A stretch of 64,000 nucleotides of DNA from Primulina eburnea. Lineage: Eukaryota; Streptophyta; Magnoliopsida; Lamiales; Gesneriaceae. The translations under genes and the position numbers were made by a program. Numbering within the stretch: position 1 is the first letter of the stretch; each line of letters starts with the position of its first letter. The stretch lies in contig NC_133105.1 of assembly GCF_022965805.1 (NCBI RefSeq), positions 1,488,001-1,552,000 on the forward strand, given 5' to 3'. The notes under the pieces were generated by a model. The model did no database searches. It saw nothing but the letters and a program-made list of their open reading frames with translations, and was not told the DNA's origin. Below are positions 11,067 through 23,504 of the stretch, in pieces.

Positions 11067-12378
11067 TAAAATGGACTAACCAAATTATTTATAAAAGGAA
11101 AAGAAAGAAATTTGAAATGATATCAATCTAATCTTGTTGATTCACTTGACCGAATATATAAATATTGTAGATTTTGGATAATATACTATTTTTTTAAAAT
11201 GAAGATATTATAAATTATTTATAATTTTTTTGGATTGTGCGTGAACTTGTGAATTTTTGTATAAATTTCTTAGTCTAGATATTTAAAAAAAAAAATTATA
11301 GTCACACAATTATCTACAACTAAACAATGCAAATGGATGAGCCTATTTATCCAATCTATTTGATTTATAACTAACCGAATATCTAAATATTATAATATAC
11401 TATTTTTGTTTAGATTGTGTGTGATATTTTATTTTTTTATAAATAATCCCGGATAATAAATTTTTTTAAGGATAAAATATATTAAAATAAATCATTTAAT
11501 ACAAAATAATAAAGAACATTTGTTGGAGGATGGAAAAAATATTAGAATAAGTTTGTAATATAAAATAATAAGGAAATGGTGGAGGATGGAATAACTTAAT
11601 TAGACGATTAAAGAAAATTTTAAATATTTAAAAAATATATATTTAATATGTTATATATATATTCAAAAAAATATATTCGATACATATATCTTAAAAATTA
11701 AAAAATATCAAAATTTTTAAAAAATATTTTCATATTATTAAATACAAATATAATTTAATATATAATCTTGTTCAATATATATGAGAATATTTATATATTT
11801 TTAGATTGTGCGTAAATTTTTGAATTTTTGTATACATTTTTTAGTCTTATAAATATTAATTTTTATTAATGAAAATTTTAGGACACATGGCTTGTCGTTA
11901 CATTACATTATTAGATATGTGACTGACACACCCATAAAATATAAATTGGAACCGATAGCCAAAATGATTTTTTTTGGAAATATTAATTGATTTTAAAGTT
12001 TAATGTCAGGGATTAAGATCTTTATATATTTCGGGATTTTGATATTGTGTATAGTTATGCTAGTTGGTTGAGATTTTGTTAAAATTAAAGATAAGGAAAA
12101 AGAAATTCATATCTCTGTTTTTTTACATCTGTGGAGCTTTACACTATGTTTTAAAACAAAAGAAAATTGAATTTCAATATTGAATGTTGAGTAAAATTTA
12201 ATTTTCTTCACACTATTTTTAAAATAAAATATTTAATTTTTTTAAAAAAAACATACTGTTATTTTATTAAGTGTTGAGTAAAATTTTAATAAAAACTAAG
12301 TTAGATTATGCGATTAAATTTAGATATTTGATAATAAAATCAGATGTGATATAGTTTGTTGATTACAAACTATATAAA

Positions 12379-12444
12379 AATCTTAATCCTAGACATTAAA
12401 CTTTAGAATAAATTGATATTTCCAAAAACTTGTGTCTTGTTTTT

Positions 12445-12483
<39 letters not shown>

Positions 12484-12511
12484 CCGATAACCAAAACAGT
12501 GTCTTGTTTTT

Positions 12512-12570
<59 letters not shown>

Positions 12571-12639
12571 CCGATAACCAAAACACAAGTTTTTGGAAAT
12601 ATCAATTTATTCTAAAGTTTAATGTCTAGGATTAAGATT
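12379..12639. repeat. Perfect 56-bp inverted repeat enclosing two (AT)n-containing tandem units
   Basis: 12379-12434 and 12584-12639 are exact reverse complements over 56 bases. Between them lie two direct units of the form TGTCTTGTTTTTGG-(AT)n-GAACCGATAACCAAAACA with AT runs of different length (about 12448-12481 and 12514-12567). The whole can fold into a long hairpin. The tyrosine/isoleucine-rich reading frames here are only the AT run translated. Confidence 0.95.
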
Positions 12640-12789
12640 TTATATATTTTGTGATCTTGGTACAATATATATAATTTTGCTATTCGGTTGAAATTTTGTT
12701 AAAACTAAGAATAAGCAAAATGAAATTCACATAAACAAAAAATCAATCAACTTATATGTTCTTTATTTTCGGAATTATCCCCTTTTTCT

Positions 12790-14698
12790 GTGCACAAAAC
12801 ACTTTTAAATTTGGGTGTGTTTATATATTAGTCATTTTGTATTTGTTTGTACGTTTTAAAAAATTATTGTCAAAAATTTAAATGTCCTAATAAATCTGTG
12901 AGTTCAAAATTTTATCCAAAATGTTCATGAAATTATATCAGTATTCGATTATCTTATATATAGCTATGGATGTCAAAACTTTGGAAAAAAACATATCCAT
13001 ATAATTAAGATTTTATCTTGCATTATCTAACTACATTTTACTTTCTAAAAAACAATTCCAATATTCTTGAAATTTGGAGTTCAAGAATATTATCGAAATC
13101 AATTTACAGCAATAATCAAAACCTCCAATACCAAATTACCCTATGCTTCACTGTTCATTTTTCCAATAATAGACACCCTTAAGTAATCACTAGCACACTC
13201 ATTATACTTATATATGTAGTGGTATATACTAATTGTCATCATTAATGTACACTCATGTACTACAGAAAAAAAGTCTACATGCTAATATAATGATAATTTC
13301 ATGCACTCTCTATTTATTTATTTAAAATTTTTATAAAAAGATACTCAAAATCTAGTTTTAGGACTTGTTTAGATTTTGTATAAAAAGAAGACTTTGTTGA
13401 ACAAAATATTATTTTGTTATATATATTTATGCAACAATTTGTATTGGAAATTTTGGTTATTGGATTCTTGTGTGTTGCAAATGTGGTTGGCTCCCTTATT
13501 TATGGGTGGAATAACTCACTTGCTTGTCCTCTATAATTTTCTAGGAGCTACTATCGTATGTTAATATATTGTTCTTGAAAATTCAAAAGTACACCTACAT
13601 CAATTTGTACATGATATATTGCTCTAGAGAGCTCCCGAGTCATCTTTAGTTCTATAGAAAATTTCATAATCTTCTAAAATCTTTTGTCGCGTTCTAGAAT
13701 CTAGATCGAGTCTTCAAATTTCGATCTTCTAGCATTCTTCATTTTTCTAGAATATTTCGGACTTCTACACCATCACAATTTAAAAAGTACTCGTTCCTTA
13801 CGAATAAATTGATTTCTTTATTTGTTTATCCCTTGATTTGCATAAACATAAAGAATTACATAATACTATATTTAGGAAGCCCAGATCATGTTCATAAATG
13901 AATGCATAGTTATCTTAGTTTAAAAAAAGAAACCGTTATAAGAAACAACCTTGGACTAATTTGTATGAAATATGAACAAATTCACGTAGTTACTTCTAGA
14001 TCATGGTACTCCTCTGGATTAATTAAAATTAATTTAATTGTACTAGAAATCAAGGACCGACGTGGGTGTTTTCTATAATTTTCTAAAATATTTTTATTTT
14101 ATGGATTTATATGGATTTAAATGTGAGATGAACCCAATTTAAAAATTAGCTTTTAAATCAATCACTGAAGTAGAAGCCTTTGCACTTCGTGCAGAAAACC
14201 TCAGATTCGTGGCAAATCATTTCAAACTTCTCCACAGAAAGAAGTTAATTACAACATGCATTTAGATTATATTCTCACCAATGGAGAACTTGGGGATCTT
14301 GCATCGTACAAGCGGCATGGATCGGAGAAGGTTCAGGAGAAGGAAACTAGTTGACGAACTGTCACGGAACGAAAGCTTGTGCTACATTCAAAGGTCGGAT
14401 GAAGAAGATGAACAGTGTGTCTAACAACATAGACAACAATGCACAACAACTTGGGGCGACCATATTTGCCTCAAAATTTGCAGCAAATTACACGAAGAAA
14501 ATGACCATTCAAAAAGTTGCTTCGTCGAACCTGGTGAATCCAGTTTGAGGATGCCAAAGCTTTTTAAACCAGACGAGCCTGATTTGTAGGATGATCATGA
14601 AGATAATAAGGCCATCGAGCATATGGATTCTAAATGGCACAAGGATCCTAGTTTTCTTGGAATGGCACGAGCTGTGGATAGAGATAGAGTCAGTTTAA
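12790..14698. repeat. Right outer arm of large inverted repeat (partner 2752-4836)
   Basis: Reverse complement of 2752-4836, shorter by about 180 bases, mainly because it lacks the 130-bp tandem duplication. It includes the plus-strand copy of decayed fragment X. It ends about 520 bases before the NUP50 start codon. Confidence 0.85.
14160..14660 (+). pseudogene. Decayed coding fragment X, right copy (family not recognised)
   Basis: Protein-like text is split over frames: ALRAENLRFVANHFKLL, SPMENLGILHRTSGM, NSVSNNIDNNAQQLGATIF, then a stretch reading MPKLFKPDEPDL up to a stop, and DSKWHKDPSFLGMARAV. It mirrors 2800-3300 on the other strand. Stops and frameshifts exclude a working gene. Its source is unknown to me. 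Confidence 0.4.
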
Positions 14699-14895
14699 GA
14701 TGAAAAGCGATGCACATATCGAAAAACATAAAACGAGATAAAAACCGGTTCTGAAAATGGTAAATGCAGGTCGAGTTGTTTTATTATGAGGCAATTCAAT
14801 TTTCTAAAATCATAATTAAAATGCAATTTTTTTGCGAAACTACTGCTTAATTCAAGGGTGATTTTAGTTGACCTTTGCTTTATTCCTATGTGATT

Positions 14896-15130
14896 GGCCC
14901 ATAACTCACACTTATATAGCCCGGTCCATAAGACGAAGTGGCCCACACGCGGATCCAGCTCATGGCCCATGTGAGATGTCCACCTACAAGGTGGAATCCA
15001 ATATAATCCATCGGCTCAAATTAAACATCAGTCCCCCCCACCGAATCCAGCGGCTGTAAGACGTGCTTTCCCTCCCGCTACGAAAACTTCTCATCCTATT
15101 TCTGAACGCACATTAAAAAAAAAACCCTAA
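14896..15130 (+). promoter_or_regulatory. NUP50 promoter region: three GGCCCA (site II-type) boxes and a telo box
   Basis: GGCCCA (reverse complement TGGGCC) occurs at 14896-14901, 14940-14945 and 14964-14969. A telo box AAACCCTAA lies at 15122-15130, 91 bases before the ATG. Site II plus telo box is a known pairing in promoters of growth-linked housekeeping genes in Arabidopsis, with TCP factors binding site II. The motifs are seen; regulation is inferred. Confidence 0.5.
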
Positions 15131-15220
15131 TTTTTCAGAATTCGAAGCAGAGAACTTCGAAGAATTTGTTGCTGACTACCCCTCCAATCAATCGGATAAG
15201 AGGTTACGATTTCAATAACA

Positions 15221-18200
15221 ATGAGAGGGACAAAACGTTCTGCAATATCCGACTCTACTCCTCTTTTCAGTTCCAACGACTCTTCTGTAAGTGTTTCTGA
15301 TAGGTTTAGCGAATTGATTGAGTTTTAGTATTTTTGTGTAGTTAGATTTAAATGAGGTGTATGTGTATGATCCGTTGCAGATGCAAAGCAAAAGATTAAT
15401 AATGGGATCTCAGTTTGATGCACAGAAGGCTGAACCATCATCAATCCAGCAGCGGCAGATGTTGGACATGAAGAGGGCTGAATCTTCGAGGCAGCACGTG
15501 AGAGCTCTAAATTCCCAATTTGCAAGGTTCATACATCCTGTTATTATGAATTTATTCTTATTTAAACCATTATTCCTTCATTGCGTCGGTGCCTCATTTT
15601 ACGTTTGTTGAAGTTATTTGGGTGAAATTGCTGTAGAACTGGGCTCAAACTTTGCTGCACCTTTACATCCAATAACAAACCGCCAGTGTTATATGATGGT
15701 TTTAATTCATTGCCACAATCGAATTTTATATTCTTGGAAGTTGATAATACTAGTTTGTCGTTTACATTATGATATGGCTATCTTAGAGTTTGTGATCTGT
15801 TCTTTAGACTGAATGAAAAATGACGTCTGGATTGATAATAGTTAGCTGATTTGATTGTTACCTTGTGTTAGTGGTCCAGTGGTTTTACCCCTTTAACGGT
15901 AAGATAATTTGCAATGCTTCATGAATGAATATCGTTGCTGCAAATAAGTTTTAAAACGTAAGAGTTGAAGATGTTCACAAGTTTCTGTTTTTTTTCTGTA
16001 TACTTTGTGATTTGAACGAAACATGTTTAACGTGCTATTTTGTAGATGTCTTTTACATTTCTGGGTGTACAGCACTGAAATTTTACATTTGAATATCTTA
16101 ATATGGGCATGCTTACATCTGTAGTTGTTATATTGAGCAGTTGGATACAAGCTCAATTACAAAGCCACCCGGACGAGCTTTGGGAAGACGGAGTTCAGGA
16201 TTACTTAAATCATGCTAAGAGCATTTTGGTCAGTTCCTACATCTTCTTACTTTCTTGTGTCTTGAAGCAGAGCATAAAACCTGAAATGTGGGTTTATGCC
16301 CCATTATTTTCAACATGTTTTATTATAAGAACGATGGACTTGTGCTAGAAATTTAAAAAAATTATAAAATATAAAAAACTGGAAAAATATTACAGAAGAG
16401 AAATTGAGGTGGAGGCATAAAGTAGCACTGCTTTAAGAATGATTAATTTTTATATCACATGATTTGAGATAGTTTGGATTTTAAAAATGTATAAATGACA
16501 AAGCCACGAGATAAATGTTTTTTTTTTCAGAAGAAAGGTTATCAAGCTAGATAATTACTTATAATATTTTTAAATAAAAAAAGCTACTAAAATAAAAATG
16601 ATAATAAACCCATTAACCAAGGGTAGCCTAGAGGGCGCCCTAGGCTGAAAGTATTGTGGCTGAAAATGCTTGAGCTCCCAAAAAGGAGTTGTTTTGATAT
16701 AACATTCGCAGAAGGAAGAGAAAGTAGAATACGATTATTTACAAGGAATTGCACTGTATTCATATTGAACCTCTCAGCACTCTCTATTATACTTGTATGA
16801 TTGTATTCACATTGCAGAAAACTCTTGAGGAATTGAAATAGGTTTCTCTAAATGTACCAGTGGTGGTTTTACATGTCCCTATAATTGCAGGAAAAATTTA
16901 GTGATGTTGTTAACTGGCTCAAGAGAAATGCCTCAAAGGGGGAGAGTTCCCACCAGTCACTCGGTGATGCTCAAATGAAACCGACCTTTGGAATTGGCAT
17001 AAACGGTAACAACTTGTTTTTGGAAAAACCTGGGTTTCCCCCTACTGTTACCATGGGCCTTGGACTGAATTCCGGCAAGCTGCAATCAAATGATACTCAA
17101 ACAAAACCAGCATTGGAAGCTGACAAAAACATTGCCAACTTGTTTTCGGTAAAACCTGAGTTTCCGGTTGCAACTGCAAGCTTTGGAGAGAGTTCCTCCC
17201 AGCTGCATTCAAATGATACTCAAGTGAAACTATTTTTGGAAGCTGACAAAATCAATCACAAACCTGGGTTTCCTCCACCAGCTGGAACTGCAACGTTTGG
17301 AACTTCATGGACCCCTGGAATTCTTTTTAATAATAATAATACAACATTTACATTTGGAGGTATTGTAACGTTCTCTATGGATTTGCAACTTTTTCTAATG
17401 TGAATAATTATATATGCAGTGTTTTCCCGTGAGGTTCCAGTAAGTAGTCAAATACATTTGTTATGCGTTTCTCACTGGCTACTCTTTGAAGGCATTTGGA
17501 GCACACGCTAGCATTAGGATTTAGCAGATTTATGATATATTATTATATGGGTGGGAGAGGATGTGTTTTTTGCGGGATGAAAGTTGTTGCCTGTCTAATG
17601 TGAAAATAATGTTTTATTGAGAAATTAAATATGTGTCACTGAGTAATATTTATCAAAAACAATTCTTGGTTCAGTGAGGTGCAATGGTAGAAAGGGGTTT
17701 AACGTTTTGTTTGTCCCAATCTTAAGACGACCGTGATTCATGGAATTGATAACCAAGTACAAGCCTATTTAAATCTTTCACAACTCTCACTGACGTCATG
17801 GGAAACTAATGACTTAGCTTTTATGTTAAATTCTATTTAAATTAAAACAAATTTAATATAATTAACAAGTCAATTTATAAGCAGTTTATAGCTAGTATTC
17901 TTGCCTTTTTAATATGATTCAGACTTTGAATTTAAACATAGAGTGAGATTACCCCTCTCCAGCCAAACATGTGGCCCCCTTTTAATTCATCTTAATGTTC
18001 ATTATCCAACAAATTTTGAAGTGTGTATAAAATTAAAACTACCGTTTTCATATGTGTATAAGCCAGAAAATGGGGCCTTTCCAGGCAGTGATCCAAGCCA
18101 CACTCACTTTTTAGTACCCTTTGAAGCCACTTCGACATTTTTTTTTGTTCTAGGGCATATCGACTATCAAGATATTTTTGCCATTCAATCAAATGCTTTC

Positions 18201-21200
18201 TGATCTAGTTTCTTACCTGTGAATGATATGGCTTCAGTTTAGAAGTTTCTCTTCTTCTTTTTGGCCCTCTGGACCATCATTTTTTATGTTATGCAAATGA
18301 TGGATCGTCTGACTATATCTTCTTGTCTTCTAGGAAATCAGGTTTCTGCTCCTGCAAATGTGAATTTAGTTCCCGCTAATCATGAAGTTTCCAACGAGGA
18401 AGATGGTGGTAAGAGTTAAAGGTTTTAAATTTGAATGGATGAATTCATGTTTTTAAATTCTCATGCACCTAGATTGTCTTGGCATATGTTATACACTTAT
18501 CTTGTTGTAACCACAAAAAATATGCTAATAATCAGCAAAAATAAAGAAGGATATGAGCTGTGGAATATGATGGCATAAAATGAAAATAAGGTTCCCAGAG
18601 GTAATTCTTTGTGCATGGGAATTCATTTCTAGGGCCCAATAAGTTTATCGTCATACTTTCTTATGCTTTGTGTATGGACATTTATTTCCGGTTTGGTTTT
18701 GCATGCTTGCATTTGTGGTAGTATAAACTTTATCTTCTTTATGAACACAGTTAGAATAGAACCGAAAATCAGATGTGGTTCTCATTGCAGATGGATATAT
18801 TTAATTTTTGGTGGTTTATGGGTGAAGCCTTAAGCTAATGAAGCCCGTCTTTTACAATGTTATTCTCTAGCATCGATGATTTAAAACTGACTAATGTATA
18901 CACTCCCTTCATCTCAAAATGAATATTTCATTTACTAGAATACTCAACCAAATGATTTGATTTGACTAGCGTGTATAATGAAATGTTCAAATGTGATTTG
19001 TGAATTATATGATTAAATACTTGGAAGATTGATTAATTCAGTTATTTGTTCTTGCAAATTGTAATTGTAATTAAAAGAAATAGTCGAGTTGGCTGATCGA
19101 TTGCAACCACGTGACATTCGGGAAGGGAGTATAATTTTTCACAATACAATTTTTCCTAAACATGTGAAAAGTCACCTGATGAAATATTACTCGATCTTCA
19201 TTGTTCACCGTGATCCGATGATAGAGAAAAGGTTTTCACATGCATGTTCAAAGCAATGGATTATACCATTCCTCAAACTTATGCTTCGTTCAATGTAATT
19301 TGGTAGTATCCTCTTTATGTATTGAATCTTGATCTTTATCAAGTCTTTTAGACATTAGTGCCCGAACTTTCATCCATGCCAACATTAAATGCCTCGAGGA
19401 AATTTCACAAATTTTATGATGGTATGACCTACAAAATTAAAATTTGTAATATTTTCTTTATTTTTTTATGAAGATAATGAATAAATGAACAATTTTTTAA
19501 TCATATGTGCTTAGCAAATTGAAGAATTTCACGGACTTGTCAAATTCACTGCAAATGTTGCTAACCTTTTGTAGAGTGAAGTCTTGAGACGTATGTAAAC
19601 TAAATCTTGCTATCCCAGGGAAGTTGTTGCATGTTTTCTCAATATATCTACAAAACACGAGGCCTAAGGGTATACATGGACTGGGGTTTTGAGCCAATCC
19701 TAGTCCAGCTGGTTTAGGATTAAAAGCAACCTAACCAACCAGTCCAGATTGGGTTAGTCCAATTTAGCTTTTAATGTTAATTCTTAGTTATTTTTTAAAT
19801 TAAAAAAAAACTGAAATAAAATAATCAAATATACGATGTATATTAGGAAATTTTAATGAATACTTTAAAAAAGAAATTAACTTATTATCAAGTAATCCTT
19901 CTGGATCAATTGCGCAGATAAAAATAACCCGCTTGAATATTAATTTGTTTGATTAGGGCAATATTGAATTGAATTTTCACCAGTGTGGATCAGATTTTTG
20001 GGTTTCTAGTTTTGATGACAGTGTTACATACTCCCAGGGTATTATGGTTATTGGCACTACACATGACATTGTTTTTCTTTTTTCGCATGGATACTACTGT
20101 GATTTCAGTGAAGTGTGTGATTTAGGACTTGGACTAATATTCTCTAAGCTCTGTACTTCTTTGCTTGCCTGTGTCCTTTATTGAAGATGATGCCGAACAG
20201 CCTAGCATCCCATCTCTAATAAGGAGTGAAGAAAAGGGAATTTGTGTCGTACATGAAGTCAAATGCAAACTTTATGTGAAGGTAATTATGTGCGAGCTGT
20301 AATACTCCTAATTATTGCTTGTTCCTTTGAAATGCACTTATCTAATCTGTTCTTTTGATATTGGTCATACTGTTGTTCTTTAAATGGTAATTATTCTACT
20401 TGTAACCTTGAAATACATTCAAGATATATTCTTTAGGCGAGAACTGACTTCTTAGTTGATTCGTTGGTTTCCAAGCGAGATAACCCCTTTAAGAACAAAG
20501 GGCTCTGATTGAATTGATTATGGTCGTTTTTTGAGGTCTCTGGAGTCTTAACTGTTCTTTTTATGTAACTGAATTTGGTGTAAAGCCACCAAGCTACCAT
20601 GTATCAAGGTGGTCGAGTCCAAGCACAGTGCACAGTTTTTCAGCTATTCAGTACCACGGACATTCCAATAAGAAATAAAGGTCTAAAATGTCATTTGGCC
20701 GACCAGTTACTGTAGCAAAACCAATTATGATGCTGGCGGAGTGAGATCTTGTGCCCTTTCCGAAACTGATAGCTGTAAAACTATGATTTCGTGCATGTTT
20801 TATGTTTCTATACCTCATGCTTTTATACAAACATATTTAATCACACCAAGATTCAAAATAATGCGTATTGATGATAAAAAAAAATTAAATACCAATTTTT
20901 TGCTAATTGCAGAGTTCGAAACATTAAATTTTTTTCCAGTGAGGATGCACCCTATTTCTCTATAAAGGAAAAGCTTTTGGCTGTTTGCTGTCTTTTACTT
21001 TTTTCTTATGAAACTCTCTTCTTTTTCAATAGAATGTGGCTTGCTAGATATGTTTATTTTTCCGACTGCATTAGTTTTACTTAATGATTTTGGGGCATAC
21101 CACATTATTGATGTTAATGTATGCTCAATTGTTGAATGTCATTTGAGCTTCTTGCCATGATTATCTTGTGTTCAGTCAATTGACCCAGCAGACGGAGATA

Positions 21201-22251
21201 CATGGAGAGACAAAGGAATGGGTCAACTAAGCATCAAATGCAAGGAAGGTGTTACCAAGAGAACCAAGGAATCAAAGCCAACCATTATCATACGAAATGA
21301 TGTATGTTCATTTCTTAGATATTTTGTATCCCATTGTTCAAAGAATCCAATATCGTAATACTACCTAATGTCGTCTATGGTAAATACCTTTTTTTCATTC
21401 TTTCATTCCTTGTGTAGTCCTCTCCTTTATTTTGGATGCCTGAAACTTTGTGGGATTTTCCTTCCGTATTCTATATCATTTTTTCATACTGATGCACTGT
21501 GGACACTTCATTAAGCAAGGAATGGTGTCAATATTTTTTGGGAGGAAAAAGTCTTAACTTTGTTCTTTAGATGTACCTGTAAATTTTAGGGAGAGCTGTG
21601 AAAAAGAATGTATGTAATGCATTTGATGTGAATCAAATTAGTGGTATTATTTTTATTTTTTTTGCTCAACATGTGGCATCAGTTTCTGTTTTATCTTTCT
21701 TCTGAGTTTCCTTCAATTGTCGCAGGTGGGGAAAGTTTTGCTGAATGCTTTGTTATATCCAGGCATTAAAACAAACACGCAAAAGAATTCAGTTGTGGCT
21801 ATATTTCATACATCGGTAATGCATCTTGACTTTTTAAAATTATTTATTTTTGCATCATCCTATTTGTTCTGTTTATACCTAATGGTTGTGGCTTTTCTGT
21901 TTCTTTGAACTTAACTAGTAGAATTCTTGGTTGCTAGAACTATACAAGTACACTCGATTTGCGTAAGCTCAGGGTTCTTAATAATTTGTAATTTGGTTCC
22001 ACTTTGATTTCCTTTTTTGTTGTGCTTTACATCACTACGAATGTCTACTAGGGCAGAACAGTTTTTAGATCTTTATTCATTAGTGGTCTGCTTGAGCACT
22101 TTCTGAATGTTGGTCTCTTTTTGGTTTATTAAAGACTGATGGCGACAACAGTGATAATGTTGTTGCACGAACATTCTTGATGAGAACTAAGACCGCAGAG
22201 GATCGGGATAAACTCGCCGCTGTTATTCAAGAATATGCTCCTGTAGCCTGA
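15221..22251 (+). CDS. NUP50: Nuclear pore complex protein NUP50 (Ran-binding domain nucleoporin)
   Basis: Mobile nucleoporin of the nuclear basket that helps importin-dependent cargo release through importin-alpha and Ran-GTP. Exons are 15221-15286, 15381-15526, 16141-16228, 16891-17359, 18334-18408, 20187-20281, 21176-21301, 21726-21815 and 22135-22251. All phases agree, total 1272 bases, 423 aa. The N-terminus MRGTKRSAISDS and the block KRAESSRQHVRALNSQFASW followed by HPDELWEDGVQDYL are typical of plant NUP50. Residues about 120-236 hold three diverged copies of a KPxFP..FG unit. FG dipeptides are few, as in this family. Residues about 290-423 form a RanBD1-type domain (VVHEVKCKLYVK, DTWRDKGMGQLSIK, LLNALLYPGIK, RTFLMRTKTAEDRDKL). 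Intron 5 is the longest, about 1.8 kb. Exon 5 is small and could be skipped or misplaced; the rest is firm. Confidence 0.93.
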
Positions 22252-23504
22252 AGATGAAAAGTACATGGAACAAACGTACGTTATTGTAATCTTGTTCAAG
22301 TCCCTGCTAGCTTCTCCAGGTTTTACTCGATGGAATGATTTTTCGTCGGTTTTGAAGACGGGGGAAATTTTTGAAGATTGAGGAACCATAAATTAAAAGT
22401 TTGAGGAAATCCCGAGATGTATACTGCGCTAATATAAACTTCTATATTTTGTGGAGATCAAGAAAAACACCTCACAAGCTAGGGCAGGCTGTCATCGAGC
22501 TGGGTACTTCTTAGTGTACTCGGTCATGTAAGAATCATACAATATTTTGTGCGATTAATTTCAGATTTATATTATTTTTGACTTTTATATGCCTTTTCTT
22601 TTTGCCACTGATCTCTGTCAAAGTTTGTCGAGATAATAAGGACAACAGTTTGTGAGATGAAGATATGCATGATTGCAAATTTCGCGAGTTGAAATTATAA
22701 TTTGAGATGTCATTTCATCCGTGGACGCTGAAGTGGACACGATAAGTTAGCTATATATTAGAACTCTTTATATATATTATATATTAAAAAAATAGATGAT
22801 TTGACATTATGAACAAAATTTTAAAAATATTATTCATGAGAATTCTCAACTACTAAATTGATATGATGTTAGTATTTCTTTTACTTGGAAGTCCGAATGT
22901 ACTCTAGAAGGCAAATAATACACGGAAGGATGAATCTTTATTAATATTTTTTAAATTTTCCATTTTAACCAAAATGCCTTAAATCGATTAGCTAGAGTTT
23001 TGCAAAAAAAAATTATAAGCTCGTATGTCTTAAAATATTATGAAAAAATTAAATTTTCAAAACTAAATGCAGTATAATTAAAATAAGTTTAACTGAAAAT
23101 TAAATCAAACGTGTGTTGAAATAATTTGTAGTTTTGTACAATATTTTAACTAAGGATGTCAATTTTCTCTTAGTTCATGGGAGGATTCTATACCTAATCT
23201 GAATAGAAGAAGATATTGTAGGGCTTTTTGGACCAGATTAATTAATCAAATAATCATATATGGATTTTTTAGTTTGGGGATAGGAGGTGAATTTGATAAT
23301 ATCATACTAATATACGACTCAAAAACACGATTAAATTATAATATATATGTGTGTAGTTTTTTATAAATATATATTTCTTAATTCTAATTAATATGTTTTC
23401 ATTAAATGATGATAATTGGATGTAATAAATAAAATTATTAGTATATAGCTGATATTATTTATGTAAAATAATTAGAATATATTCTTAATGGACTTTTATG
23501 TTAT
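22252..23504. other. Intergenic spacer after NUP50
   Basis: About 1.25 kb of AT-rich sequence with the NUP50 3' untranslated region at its start. I see no gene, RNA or clear transposon. Confidence 0.5.

Larger units (their letters stand above)
9788..12789. other. AT-rich 5' flank of STP copy B, built of repeats
   Basis: No gene is seen. A probable TATA box (TATAAATG on the minus strand, 9853-9860) lies about 70 bases above the ATG. Sequence resembling this promoter-proximal block (CCGAATATCTAAA..TAGATTTTGGATAATA..TTAGATTGTGCGTG) comes back in diverged form near 11100-11280, 11330-11430 and 11790-11850. A direct repeat of about 83 bases occupies 10897-11066. The stretch is about twice as long as the flank of copy A, apparently through such duplications and the hairpin at 12379-12639. 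Confidence 0.6.

Noticed and set aside
12389..12615. Open frames rich in tyrosine and isoleucine on both strands
   Set aside because: They are only the (AT)n runs translated and depend on run length.
16623..16645. Near-palindrome AGCCTAGAGGGCGCCCTAGGCT in NUP50 intron 3
   Set aside because: Short and isolated with no partner or conserved context; recorded only as a curiosity.
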